Positions 42,422 through 51,082 of a stretch of DNA of 64,000 nucleotides are shown here, in pieces. The position numbers and the translations under genes were made by a program. Location: the NCBI GenBank assembly GCA_020161845.1, contig JAIUNK010000018.1, positions 26,716 to 90,715 on the forward strand. The letters are read 5' to 3'. A model generated the notes under the pieces. The model worked only from the letters and a program-made list of their open reading frames with translations. It was not told the origin of the DNA and did not search any database. How positions within the stretch are numbered: position 1 is the stretch's first letter; each line of letters opens with the position of its first letter. This DNA comes from Actinomycetota bacterium (lineage in GTDB: Bacteria; Actinomycetota; Actinomycetes; Actinomycetales; Dermatophilaceae).

Positions 42422-42600
42422 GAGTACGACGCAGCCTCGGGCCGACTGCTCGGCAACTTCCCGCAGGCATTCAGCCATCTCGGCCTGATCCACGCGGTTG
42501 GCGCCCTCACCTGCTGACCTCGCTGACCCATGTGACCTGACGTCAGCGTCAACGCATCCCCCGAGTCGAGCCGGTGCCGGCGCCGAGGTCGGGTGCGAAG

Positions 42601-43950
42601 ATGCTCACCGTGACCGTGACTTCCGATCCAGCCAGCTCCCGACCGGACGCCTCCGGCGTTCGTGCCCGGGGGCGGGTCTTGTCCGTGCCGGCGCAGTCCC
42701 GCTGGTCGCGACTCTGGCAACCCTTCTGGGCCGTGCCAGCGGCGATCTGTGCCAGCGCCGTCCTGCTCGGTCTGACGCTGCCGCCCATCGAGGAGCGGAT
42801 CGCGACCCAGCTGCCCTACGTCTTTCAAGGCGGCCCGGACGGCGCACGCAGCGTGCTCGGCACGATCGCCAGCGCGATGATCTCGGTGACGGGCCTGGTC
42901 TTCTCCATCACGATGGTCGTCCTGCAGCTGGCCAGCAGCCAGTTCACCCCGAGAGTGCTCGGCTCGTTCCTGTCCAGCCGCATCACGCAGGCCACCTTGG
43001 GGGTCTTCACGGCCTCCTTCGTCTTCGCGCTCACGGTGTTGCGCTACGTCCAGGGCAGCAATGCGAACCAGGAGCGATTCGTGCCCCAGGTCTCCGTCAC
43101 CCTCGCCTTCGTCCTCGTGCTGGCCAGCGTGGGCTGCTTCCTCGCCTTCATCCACCACATCACCACCTCGATCCAGGTCGGTCAGGTCATCAGCCGGGTG
43201 GGGGATGCCACGGTGCAGGTCGTCAATCGGGTCTACCCGGCGCCCCCGCAGAGCGATGCCCCACGACGCGGGGCGACCTGGTCCCCCCAGCCGGACACCC
43301 CGCGAGTCGTGGTGCCGATGGCCGATCGACACGGCAGCGTCACCCACATCGACGCGGCGGCGCTGTTGGAGATCGCCGACCGCCTCGGCGTCGTCATCAC
43401 CGTCGACGTCCAGGCCGGCCAGTTCGTGACCTCGGGGCAGCCGATCGCCCGGGTCTGGGGGTGCGCGGAGCTCCCGGAGAAGGATGGCGCGCAGATCCGG
43501 CGCCACATCTGGCTCTCCGGGGAGCGCCAGCTGCGCCAGGAGGTCGGGTTCGGGCTTCGGCAGTTGGTCGACATCGCCGAGCGAGCGCTGTCCCCGGGCA
43601 TCAACGATCCGACGACGGCCCTGCAGGTCGTCGACGAGATTCACCGCATCCTGCGGGAGCTGGTCGCCCGCGACATGCCCAGCCCCTATGTCACCGACCC
43701 GGACGGAACGGTGCGGGTCGTCCATCAGGTCCAGGCCATCTCGGGACTGATCGAGCTGGGTGTCCGCGAGATCGCTCACTACGGCGCAGACTCCCTCCGC
43801 GTCCGGCCCCGGCTGCGCGAGATGCTGCGGGACCTGCAGGAATGTGCGCTCCCGCAGTACGCCTCCACCCTCGATCGCCTGCTCACCGAGCTCGGCGCCG
43901 ACGACAGTCCCGATAGCACGGCGACGCCCCACCCCGACAGCGAGGAGTGA
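42601..43950 (+). CDS. DUF2254 predicted membrane protein
   Basis: The 449-residue protein has four hydrophobic segments in the first 180 residues (for example GTIASAMISVTGLVFSITMV and TLAFVLVLASVGCFLAFIHH), then a soluble domain with DRHGSVTHIDAAALLEIADR and GINDPTTALQVVDEIHRIL. This is the DUF2254 layout; the family has no established function. A GTG nine codons upstream is an alternative start. It lies four bases before an mscS-type gene, so a joint role in membrane tension or ion flux is possible. Confidence 0.85.
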   Translation: MLTVTVTSDPASSRPDASGVRARGRVLSVPAQSRWSRLWQPFWAVPAAICASAVLLGLTLPPIEERIATQLPYVFQGGPDGARSVLGTIASAMISVTGLVFSITMVVLQLASSQFTPRVLGSFLSSRITQATLGVFTASFVFALTVLRYVQGSNANQERFVPQVSVTLAFVLVLASVGCFLAFIHHITTSIQVGQVISRVGDATVQVVNRVYPAPPQSDAPRRGATWSPQPDTPRVVVPMADRHGSVTHIDAAALLEIADRLGVVITVDVQAGQFVTSGQPIARVWGCAELPEKDGAQIRRHIWLSGERQLRQEVGFGLRQLVDIAERALSPGINDPTTALQVVDEIHRILRELVARDMPSPYVTDPDGTVRVVHQVQAISGLIELGVREIAHYGADSLRVRPRLREMLRDLQECALPQYASTLDRLLTELGADDSPDSTATPHPDSEE

Positions 43951-43954
43951 GCCC

Positions 43955-44866
43955 ATGCCCACCACCATCGTGCGCGCCTTGGATCTGCCGCCGGTCACCC
44001 TTGCGGGCGTCGGGCTCGGTGTCGTGGCCATCGTCGTCGCTGGTTGCCTGGGCTGGGCCGTACGCCGAGTGCTGCAGCCGCTGCTGCACCACCAGGGACG
44101 CAGCCAGAGCTCCGCCGCCGTCTTCGCCCGGCTGGCGTCGTGGGTCGTCGTCGCGCTCGGCGTGAGCGCGGCGCTGACGATCACCTTCCCCAGCGTCAAG
44201 CCGGTCGACATCGTGGGCGGCGTCGGGGTGTTCTCGATCGCGGCCGGCATCGCGTTCCAGACGGTCCTGGGCAACATGTTCGCCGGGATCGTCATCCTCG
44301 GTCGCGACAAATATCGGGTGGGCGATCAGATCGCCGTGGAGGACTACCGCGGCACCGTGTCCGCGATGCGCCTCACCTCCGCGACGATCCGCACCTTCGA
44401 CGGTCGGCTGGTCGTGATCCCGAACTCCATCCTGCACAGCAAGATCGTGACGGTGCAGACCGGTTACGAGGCCGTGCGCACCACCGTCGATCTCGACCTG
44501 GATGATCGTGCCGACCTGCAGCAGGCCTGCGAGATCGCCGAGGCGGCGATGCGGGCGTTGCCTGCGGTCCTCGCCGAGCCGCCTCCGCAGGCGTTGCTGA
44601 CCAGCGTGGGGACGGCCACGGTTCGGGTCGAGCTGCGGTTCTGGTCCGGGGCCCGGCAGCTGGAGACCCGGGAGGCGCAGCATCAGGTCATCCGCGAGGT
44701 CCTGCGGGCACTGGCGCGGGAAGGCATCCCCACCGGCTCCGACGTACAGACCATCGACCCGGGCCCGAAGGCTCTGGAACTGCTCACCGAACACGGCGTA
44801 CGGCCGACCGTGCCCACCGGGCTCGGCGGCCCAGCAGCGGATCCCGGCGGGACGAGCCGGGCCTAG
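43955..44866 (+). CDS. Small-conductance mechanosensitive channel (MscS family)
   Basis: The 303-residue protein has an N-terminal membrane helix, a second pair of helices and the pore-forming helix region VGGVGVFSIAAGIAFQTVLG, then NMFAGIVILGRDKYRVGDQI and IRTFDGRLVVIPNSILHSKI, the beta domain that follows the pore. These are family hallmarks. The channel opens on membrane stretch and releases solutes on hypo-osmotic shock. It is co-transcribed with the DUF2254 gene (four-base gap). Confidence 0.9.
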   Translation: MPTTIVRALDLPPVTLAGVGLGVVAIVVAGCLGWAVRRVLQPLLHHQGRSQSSAAVFARLASWVVVALGVSAALTITFPSVKPVDIVGGVGVFSIAAGIAFQTVLGNMFAGIVILGRDKYRVGDQIAVEDYRGTVSAMRLTSATIRTFDGRLVVIPNSILHSKIVTVQTGYEAVRTTVDLDLDDRADLQQACEIAEAAMRALPAVLAEPPPQALLTSVGTATVRVELRFWSGARQLETREAQHQVIREVLRALAREGIPTGSDVQTIDPGPKALELLTEHGVRPTVPTGLGGPAADPGGTSRA

Positions 44867-44876
44867 CGGCGGTGAC

Positions 44877-46100
44877 TCACGCGGTCCCGTCGCGGCTCGA
44901 GGGCAGGTGGTCCATGGCGTCCTCGTCGCGCCACAGCGCCGCCTGCGGCGCCTCGTCGAACCATCGGGCCACCACGACGTCGGTCGAGGAGTGCAACAGG
45001 ATCGACAGCACCACCGTCGCCGCGACGAGGTCGAAGACCTTCTGGCTGGTGGGAATGCCGGCCGACAGCACGACCAGCGCGTAGACCACTGAGGCGAATC
45101 CCTTCGGGCCGAACCATGACGCGGCCACTTGCTCTTTGACCGACAGCCGCGACCCGAGGAAGGAGATCGCCAACGCCAGCGGCCGTGGCAGGACGAGGGC
45201 GATCACGGCGAACACCCAGCCGGCGACCCCGATGTCGCGATGGATGGAGATGGTGATCAGCGCGCCGAAGACGAGCAATGCTGCGAGCTTCAGCAGCTCG
45301 GCGACCAGTTCGCCGAATTGTTCGAAGGCACTGCGCTGCCGGGGTCCTACCGTGGCGACGGTGATGCCCGCGGCGAAGGCGGCCAGGAAGAGGTTGCCGT
45401 GCGTGACCTTGCCCAGCGCCAGCACCAACAGTCCGATCGCGACGGCGCTGAGCGGCTCGTAGTGGTGGCTGGCCCCGAAGATGCGCAGTCCCTCCAGCCG
45501 GATCACGAGCCAGGGAATGCCGATCCCGATGGCCAGTCCGACGACCAATTCCGTGGCGACCTCCGCCGGATGCGAGGCGCGTTGGCTGGCCACCGCCAAG
45601 AGGATGATCACGAACGGGAGCGCCAGGCCGTCGTTGACGCCCGACTCCACGTTGAGCAGATGCCGCAACCGACCCGGCACCTTCTCGTTGCCCACCAACG
45701 CGGAGGCGAACACCGGGTCGGTCGGCGACAGGATCGCCCCCACCAGCAACGCGGTCGGCCAGTCGAGGCCGACCAGGTAGTGCGCCGCCACGGCCGTGAA
45801 CACCAACGTCAGGGGCAGCCCGAACAGCAGGGCCCGCCCCGGCAGACGCCACGCCCGACGCAGATCCCGCCACCCGGCCTTCATGCCATCGGTGAACAGC
45901 ACCGCGAACAGCGCCAACTCCGCCAACTGCGCCACGAGCGGGTCGGCCGGGTCCACCGGCAGCACGCCGAAACCCCCTGAGCCCAGGACGATGCCGGCAA
46001 TCAGGAACAGGGCCGACGTCGACAGAATGGTCCGGTCTGCGACGTTCGAGACGAGCACGCCGATGACCAGGATCACCGCGAAGCACAGGAGCAGCACCAT
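44877..46100 (-). CDS. CPA1-family cation:proton antiporter (NhaP-like)
   Basis: From the ATG preceded by AGAGAGG the protein has 407 residues and about 12 membrane segments. Motifs are LELALFAVLFTDGMKAGW, VGAILSPTDPVFASAL with the ion-binding aspartate region, NVESGVNDGLALPFVIIL (the N-D pair of the core) and SWFGPKGFASVVYAL near the C terminus. It exchanges sodium or potassium for protons. The tail after the last helix is short. It is convergent with the mscS gene and divergent from a regulator gene. Confidence 0.9.
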   Translation of the reverse strand: MVLLLCFAVILVIGVLVSNVADRTILSTSALFLIAGIVLGSGGFGVLPVDPADPLVAQLAELALFAVLFTDGMKAGWRDLRRAWRLPGRALLFGLPLTLVFTAVAAHYLVGLDWPTALLVGAILSPTDPVFASALVGNEKVPGRLRHLLNVESGVNDGLALPFVIILLAVASQRASHPAEVATELVVGLAIGIGIPWLVIRLEGLRIFGASHHYEPLSAVAIGLLVLALGKVTHGNLFLAAFAAGITVATVGPRQRSAFEQFGELVAELLKLAALLVFGALITISIHRDIGVAGWVFAVIALVLPRPLALAISFLGSRLSVKEQVAASWFGPKGFASVVYALVVLSAGIPTSQKVFDLVAATVVLSILLHSSTDVVVARWFDEAPQAALWRDEDAMDHLPSSRDGTA

Positions 46101-46181
46101 GACCTCTCTTCCGATGTTGCGGTCTTGTGACGAGTGGATGACGGTGTGCCGGTGAGGGCGTCCACCTGGGAACATGTCCGG

Positions 46182-47003
46182 GTGAACACCCACATCCTCC
46201 TCGTCGAGGACGACGACGGCATTCGGACGTTGGTGTCCATGGCCTTGGAGGATGCAGGGTACGCCGTCACGGCCTGCGCAAGTGCCGAGGAGGCCTTGAT
46301 CGCCTTCGGCCGGCAAGCCCCCGACCTGCTGCTCGTCGACCTCATGCTGGGGGCGATCGACGGGTTCGTCTTCCTGGCCGAGGTTCGCCGGCACACCCGC
46401 GCCCCCGTGATCGTGCTGAGCGCACTCAAGGAGACCGATCACATCGTCCAAGCCCTCGAGCTGGGCGCCGACGACTACGTGACCAAGCCGTTCAAGGAGG
46501 CCGAACTGCTGGCTCGGGTGCGCGCGCTACTGCGCAGGAGTGAAGGCCCGGACGTGGCGACCCCGGACATGGCGAACCTCGACACGCTCAACCCGGAGGC
46601 GAGGGTGCCCTCGGCGACGGCAGAACCGCTGCCTGGAAGCGCCGCGCAGGGCCCGCCGGAGCGGTCGGCGCTCCTGTCGCCGCCGGAGCAGCCGCCGGTG
46701 GTGCTGGACCCCGACGGGCCGCTGGTCCTTGATCGCGCGGCGGGCGTCGTACGGCGCGGCGCGGACGAGATTCCCCTGACCGTCACGGAATTCCGGCTCC
46801 TGTGCGACATGGCCGCCGCCGCCGGACGAGTCCTGTCCCGGGAACTGCTCCTGGAGCGGGTGTGGTCCCACGACTACTTCGGGGATCAGCGGCTCGTCGA
46901 CGTTCACGTCCGCAGGCTCCGCACCAAGATCGAGCGGGATCCAGGCAACCCGACGATCGTGGTCACCATTCGGGGACAGGGCTACCGGTTGGACCTGCCA
47001 TGA
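46182..47003 (+). CDS. Response regulator, OmpR family, with unusually long linker
   Basis: The GTG start gives 273 residues, about 50 more than usual. The receiver domain has ILLVEDDDGIRT, LLLVDLMLGAIDGFVF and DDYVTKPFKEAEL. A proline/serine/alanine-rich linker (residues about 125-180) separates it from the winged-helix domain, which has LTVTEFRLLCDMAAAAGRVL, VDVHVRRLRTKIE and GQGYRLDLP. A GTG or ATG further upstream is possible but would lengthen an unconserved N terminus. The kinase start overlaps its stop (ATGA). The operon continues into a GerMN lipoprotein gene. Confidence 0.9.
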   Translation: MNTHILLVEDDDGIRTLVSMALEDAGYAVTACASAEEALIAFGRQAPDLLLVDLMLGAIDGFVFLAEVRRHTRAPVIVLSALKETDHIVQALELGADDYVTKPFKEAELLARVRALLRRSEGPDVATPDMANLDTLNPEARVPSATAEPLPGSAAQGPPERSALLSPPEQPPVVLDPDGPLVLDRAAGVVRRGADEIPLTVTEFRLLCDMAAAAGRVLSRELLLERVWSHDYFGDQRLVDVHVRRLRTKIERDPGNPTIVVTIRGQGYRLDLP

Positions 47004-48451
47004 GGCGGCCCGGGGGTCTGTGGCTGCGGTGGGGCCTGCGCCGCAGGGTGTCCTTCCTCTTCGGGGCGCTCGCCGCGGCGGTATCGCTCGTCCTGGCGCT
47101 GGGCACGTACGTCGGGGCCCGCGAGGTTCTGATGCGCCAACGGGAGAGCCTGGCCGTTCGGCAAGCGATGGTGTCCGCCGCCTACGTCACGAACACCACC
47201 TCCGATGCGACCGACTTCGGTCAGGTGCTGGGCTCCATGACGTTGCCCGGCCGCGCGGCCCAGCTCATCCACAGCCGCGGTCAGTGGTATTCGGCCGTGA
47301 CCAGCCCCCGCAATCCGGCCCCGGCCAGCCTGCAACGCATCGCCGAAGCGGGCACGGTCGCCAAGGTGTGGACGGAGTACGACGGCCAGACAGCCGTCGC
47401 TGTGGGCGTCCCGATGCCCTCCCTCGACGCGACGTACTACGAGGTGACCCCCACCACGGAACTCTCGGGCACGCTGCGGACGCTGGCGACCGTCTTGGCC
47501 ATTGCTGCGGCCCTGACGACGCTCACCGGAGGACTCGCCGGCCGGTACGCCGCACGTCGCCTCCTGGCCCCGCTGCATCAGGTCACCGACGCGGGGCGGC
47601 GCATCGGCCGTGGCGAGCTGAGCACCCGGCTGGACCTCACTGAGGATCCGGACCTTGCCGTCATCGCCGAGGCCTTCAACGGCATGGCCGCCACGATCGA
47701 GCGCCGGATCGACCGGGACGCCAGATTCGCCGCTGACGTCGGGCACGAACTGCGTTCCCCGCTGACCACGATGGTCGCCGCCGTGGATGTCCTGGACCGC
47801 CGCAAGGCCGAACTGCCCGACCAGTGCCGCACCGTCGTGGGGCTGCTGGTGGGTGAGGTCGACCGGTTCCGCCACACGCTGGAGGATCTGCTGGAATTGG
47901 GCTCCTTCGACGGCAGTGTCAGGCTCACCCTGGAACCGACGAACGCCGCTGTCCTGGTGGCCCGCACGCTGGCGGACGCCGGCCGACCGGCGGCCCTGCT
48001 CGATGCGATGCCCGGGCCCCATCCGGTCGAGGCGGACAAGTCCAAGCTGGCCCGAGCCGTGCGCAACCTGCTGGAGAACGCCGACAAGTACGGCGGGGGC
48101 CCGGTGGCGGTTCGGGTGTTCACGGCCGCGGGGACAACCCGGATCGTCGTCGACGACGCCGGTCCCGGCATCCGGGCCGAGGAGCGCGACCGCGTGTTCG
48201 AGCGGTTCTATCGCGGCGGGGCCCGCGGCTCCCGCGGGGGCACGGGTCTGGGCCTGAGCATCGTCGCCGAGGTGGCTCGCGCCCATGGCGGCCGGGCCAC
48301 GGTCGAGGAGCGGGCCGGCGGCGGGGCGTCCTTCGTGCTGGAGTTGCCCTCGGCCGACCGGACGACATCGGCGCCGTACGGCCACGGGGCCGGGGACGGT
48401 GCGCAGGTGTCGAACCACGACGCCCCTGCCCGAGGAGGAGCGGCACCATGA
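47000..48451 (+). CDS. Sensor histidine kinase (HAMP-HisKA-HATPase)
   Basis: The 483-residue kinase starts by overlapping the regulator stop. It has a membrane helix (LFGALAAAVSLVLALGTYVG), an extracytoplasmic domain of about 130 residues, a second helix, HAMP, HisKA (RFAADVGHELRSPLTTM) and HATPase (NLLENADKYGG, DDAGPGIRAEERDRVFERF, GTGLGLSIV). The layout is like actinobacterial MtrB/CseC-type envelope kinases. Its stop overlaps the start of a lipoprotein gene, so three products are translated together. Confidence 0.92.
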   Translation: MRRPGGLWLRWGLRRRVSFLFGALAAAVSLVLALGTYVGAREVLMRQRESLAVRQAMVSAAYVTNTTSDATDFGQVLGSMTLPGRAAQLIHSRGQWYSAVTSPRNPAPASLQRIAEAGTVAKVWTEYDGQTAVAVGVPMPSLDATYYEVTPTTELSGTLRTLATVLAIAAALTTLTGGLAGRYAARRLLAPLHQVTDAGRRIGRGELSTRLDLTEDPDLAVIAEAFNGMAATIERRIDRDARFAADVGHELRSPLTTMVAAVDVLDRRKAELPDQCRTVVGLLVGEVDRFRHTLEDLLELGSFDGSVRLTLEPTNAAVLVARTLADAGRPAALLDAMPGPHPVEADKSKLARAVRNLLENADKYGGGPVAVRVFTAAGTTRIVVDDAGPGIRAEERDRVFERFYRGGARGSRGGTGLGLSIVAEVARAHGGRATVEERAGGGASFVLELPSADRTTSAPYGHGAGDGAQVSNHDAPARGGAAP

Positions 48452-49065
48452 GCCGACGCCACACCCGCCCGCTCTGCATGCGGCTCGCCGCACTGGCAGG
48501 TGCGGTTCTGATCGGCACCGCCTCGTGCGGTTTGCCCGGGCCGAGCGAGGCCTCGAGCGTTCCGGCCAGCGATCTGCCGCTGCCGTCACCGACCTCGACC
48601 CCGCCGCCCGATCCGTCCCCGTCGGGCAGTGCGGCGGGCGCGGCGCGGGTCGCCCTGATCAAGGACGGATCGTGCCTGACGCGAGGCCCCGCAATCCCGG
48701 CGCTCCCGGACGATCCGAAGTCGGCCGCGTCGATGATCGTGGACACCCTCGTCCGTGGGCCGGACGCCGTCCAACGCGCGCAGGGCCTGACCAGCCGGGT
48801 CCGCAACGACCAGGGCCTGTCGGTGGCTGCCGTGCAGGACCATGTGGCGCGGTTGGTCGTCGGCCCCGCCGGTGAGGACACGGCGCGAGCCCGCGATGAG
48901 TTGTGGGTGGGACAGGTCGTGCGGTCCGTGACCTCCGTGCCCTCGATCACCGCCGTGCACTTCGTCGACCAGGACGGCATTGACGTCCAATTGCCGCTGC
49001 CCGGCGGACGCCTCACGACGGGGCGGGTGACCCCGGCGATGGTCGCGGGGCTGTGCACCCGCTGA
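48448..49065 (+). CDS. GerMN-domain lipoprotein
   Basis: The 205-residue product has a lipoprotein signal peptide (LAALAGAVLIGTASCGLPGP, cysteine near residue 27), a proline/serine-rich spacer, and a GerMN-like domain with AASMIVDTLVRGPDAVQRAQ and ITAVHFVDQDGIDVQLPLPG. The domain occurs in sporulation GerM and in LpqB, the lipoprotein partner of the MtrB kinase. The four-base overlap with the kinase gene suggests that it modulates or reports to the kinase at the outer face of the membrane. Confidence 0.83.
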   Translation: MSRRHTRPLCMRLAALAGAVLIGTASCGLPGPSEASSVPASDLPLPSPTSTPPPDPSPSGSAAGAARVALIKDGSCLTRGPAIPALPDDPKSAASMIVDTLVRGPDAVQRAQGLTSRVRNDQGLSVAAVQDHVARLVVGPAGEDTARARDELWVGQVVRSVTSVPSITAVHFVDQDGIDVQLPLPGGRLTTGRVTPAMVAGLCTR

Positions 49066-49082
49066 GCGGGCCGGGCACATGG

Positions 49083-49120
49083 CACCGGGTCGGCCGTCTG
49101 GCATGACGGCCGACCCGGTG
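49083..49120 (+). terminator. Strong hairpin terminator after the GerMN gene
   Basis: Sixteen-base perfect arms CACCGGGTCGGCCGTC and GACGGCCGACCCGGTG surround the six-base loop TGGCAT, 17 bases past the operon stop. Confidence 0.8.
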
Positions 49121-49288
49121 TCCCCACGGCGGTGCTGCGAGCTTTCGTTGCTCTGGCCGCGAGGGGTAGACCGCGAAACGGGCGATGAGACGGACAGACG
49201 CGGCCCTAGTGGCCGGACTCCGCGTCGGTCCGCGCCAGGTGGGCCCGGCTCCAGGCCGGTCAGTGCCCCCCGCGGTCCGACGGAGCGT

Positions 49289-49573
49289 CTAGCCGGCCTC
49301 GGCGCTGACCAGCACGTCCCGGTCCATGGCGCGCAGGCGTCGCCGGGCCGCCGCGCGGACACACCCGATCGCGTCGCGGCGCAGGGCGATCAGCGCCTGT
49401 CGAGGCGTCTTGGGGTGTTGGGCGACGCGCAGCCGCATCGCCGGATATCCGCTGCCGGCCAACTCGAGCAGACGGGCGGCGGGCGTCGCCGGTCCCAGCG
49501 GAACTGCAGGGGCGGTCAGCATTTGGGCAGGTCCCACAAGTAACTCCTTGCGTCGAGGCTGCGAGCGGGCCAT
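49289..49573 (-). CDS. Small LRV-repeat-like protein
   Basis: The 94-residue product contains ARLLELAGSGYPAMRLRVAQ followed by HPKTPRQALIALRRDAIGCV, which resembles the leucine-rich-repeat-variant (LRV) helical motif found in tandem arrays in actinobacterial proteins. Only about one and a half repeats are present. A start at the second methionine (residue 18) is equally possible. Its function is unknown. Confidence 0.55.
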   Translation of the reverse strand: MARSQPRRKELLVGPAQMLTAPAVPLGPATPAARLLELAGSGYPAMRLRVAQHPKTPRQALIALRRDAIGCVRAAARRRLRAMDRDVLVSAEAG

Positions 49574-49892
49574 CCGCGTCGGGCGTAGGAGTTCACTGTG
49601 GGCAGCCGTCGATGACAGCGGGGCGCGGTTTTCATTGCGGTCTCATGACAGTTCGACGGCATCCCGGCACCAACGACGTGGGTCACGACGGGTGGGTGGG
49701 TGTCGAACGGCGTGCAGGTGTCGAACGGCGTGCCGGTGCCGCAGCTCACGGCACCTTGGCGGGGTGGACCTCGGTAGAGAGTTTGAGAACCCCTACTCGG
49801 CATTGAAAACGGTGGTGTCCCGCAGGTCGCGTGGCGTATACAAGCGTTCTTGGCGGCCTTTGGAGCCGTCGGTTGTGGACTCGCGGGGTCGG
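49574..49892. other. Gene-free stretch at the left side of the mobile region
   Basis: About 320 bases hold no convincing gene. The only structure seen is a pair of 18-base tandem units (49699-49734). The stretch lies between the small LRV-like gene and the HTH gene, where chromosomal stress genes give way to recombinase fragments and the copper island. Confidence 0.4.
49699..49734. repeat. Two 18-base tandem units
   Basis: GGTGTCGAACGGCGTGCA is followed directly by GGTGTCGAACGGCGTGCC, identical in 17 of 18 positions. Confidence 0.85.
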
Positions 49893-50237
49893 ATGGTGCG
49901 TGCAGTTGGGATAGCTCAAACCTTTCTGCGCCCGGCGCAGGTCGACGAGCTGGTGGCCCTGTATCGGGAAGGCGCGACCCTCGTTGAGTTGGGCGAGCGG
50001 TTCAGTGTTCACCGCCGCACAGTGGCTGCCCATCTTGTCCGCCGGTCGATCCCGATCCGCAGGCGCGGCCTCGATGAGTCCGACGTGACTGAGGCGGTCG
50101 AACTCTACGAGGGTGGTTCGACGCTGATAGAGGTCGGCTTGCGGTTCGGGGTGAGTCAACAGGCGGTCCGGCGCGCGCTCGACGTGGAAGGAGTCACGAT
50201 CCGTCCGGGCGGCCGGCGCGCTCGGGTCAGTGCTTGA
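49893..50237 (+). CDS. Double helix-turn-helix protein, recombinase-tail-like
   Basis: The 114-residue product has two successive helix-turn-helix units: LVALYREGATLVELGERFSV with HRRTVAAHLVRR, and AVELYEGGSTLIEVGLRFGV with SQQAVRRALDVEG. Such arrays form the DNA-binding end of serine recombinases and of small Hin-like or transposase-associated regulators. The frame is open further upstream (to about 49813), and the extension PLEPSVVDSRGRMVRA also looks recombinase-like, so this may be a remnant of a larger protein. It overlaps the end of the next, convergent fragment by 11 bases. Confidence 0.6.
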   Translation: MVRAVGIAQTFLRPAQVDELVALYREGATLVELGERFSVHRRTVAAHLVRRSIPIRRRGLDESDVTEAVELYEGGSTLIEVGLRFGVSQQAVRRALDVEGVTIRPGGRRARVSA

Positions 50238-50433
50238 TGCGCCTGACCCGGGAGGAAGATGCGTGGATCGTGGCGATCTGGATATCGAGCAGCGTGGTCG
50301 TGTCGCCGAGGGGCTGCGGTTCTCGGTCGGCGGTGTAGATGATCACGCCGGCGTCGTGGAGGTCCGCCATGATCTGCGGAACGACCCGGCTGAGCCGGTC
50401 CAGGCTGTAGGTCGCCGCAATTAGTCGCCGCAA
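50227..50433 (-). pseudogene. Serine recombinase catalytic-domain fragment
   Basis: A 68-residue frame contains YSLDRLSRVVPQIMADLHDA then GVIIYTAD, which matches the region of resolvase/invertase catalytic domains around the conserved DRLSR arginine motif, and DTTTLLDIQ in place of the usual DTSTPxGR. The N-terminal catalytic serine region is missing and the start would be a TTG, so this is a broken gene. A 13-base tandem duplication covers its 5' end. Confidence 0.5.
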
Positions 50434-50436
50434 TTA
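50411..50436. repeat. Perfect 13-base tandem duplication
   Basis: GTCGCCGCAATTA is present twice in direct succession, exactly where the recombinase fragment ends and the next gene begins. Confidence 0.85.
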
Positions 50437-50820
50437 TCGGAGTGCTCCCGCCGATACGGGTTCCTGATTCATCGAGTGGTCGTGGGTGACCTGCTCAGCG
50501 CGTGCGCGGCGCCGCGCGACTGCTTCCTGGGTCCGGGCACGGACCAGGAGGGCGAGGCTGACCGGTCCCATGATGACGAACTTCATCGCGTTCCAGATCG
50601 CCCAAAATACGACGAGGTGAAGCCAGCCGGGGCCGCCATCATCGATGAGGCGGGTGCAAATGCTCGCGATCAGGAGGTAGGGCGCGGCGATCAGCATTGC
50701 CGGGATGCCCCATCTGAGACCGCGTCGCCTGCGGATCGCGTCGAGCAGCCGGTTGCTCGGCATGTAACGGCGCAGGTAGTAGCGGCTGTGGACACTGATC
50801 GTCCAGAAAAGGCGGAACAT
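50434..50820 (-). CDS. Small membrane protein, 128 aa
   Basis: The product has two or three hydrophobic segments (IPAMLIAAPYLLIASICTRL, LHLVVFWAIWNAMKFVIMGP followed by VSLALLV) between basic ends (LLDAIRRRRGLRW; ARTQEAVARRRARAEQ). I recognise it only as a type of small membrane protein that accompanies actinobacterial plasmids and integrative elements. Its function is unknown. It is downstream of the copper two-component genes on the same strand, 262 bases away. Confidence 0.65.
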   Translation of the reverse strand: MFRLFWTISVHSRYYLRRYMPSNRLLDAIRRRRGLRWGIPAMLIAAPYLLIASICTRLIDDGGPGWLHLVVFWAIWNAMKFVIMGPVSLALLVRARTQEAVARRRARAEQVTHDHSMNQEPVSAGALR

Positions 50821-51082
50821 GGCGGGCCTCTCGTCACACGTGCTCTCCGTCGAGAAGGCAGTACGTGTATGAGCGCCCGTGGTGGGCCGTCCCGGAGGAC
50901 CCGCAGATGAGAAGAACCTGCCTCACGCTCTACTATACTCCCGATCATGGGGTACAGGGGGCTTGTCTGCGTTTGGTTGCTGGCGATTTGATCCTTCAGC
51001 GCAGGCTGCAATGTCGCGGACCGAGTACGATCAGCCTGCCAGGTCTTCGACGTTCTCGCGGGCGGCCTCCAGGCTGTACTGC

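Noticed and set aside
50935-50962. A second CsoR-like site (TACTCCC-N6-GGGGTA) upstream of the 128-aa membrane gene
   Set aside because: The arms are imperfect and the spacing differs from the clear operator at 56241, so it is too weak to call.
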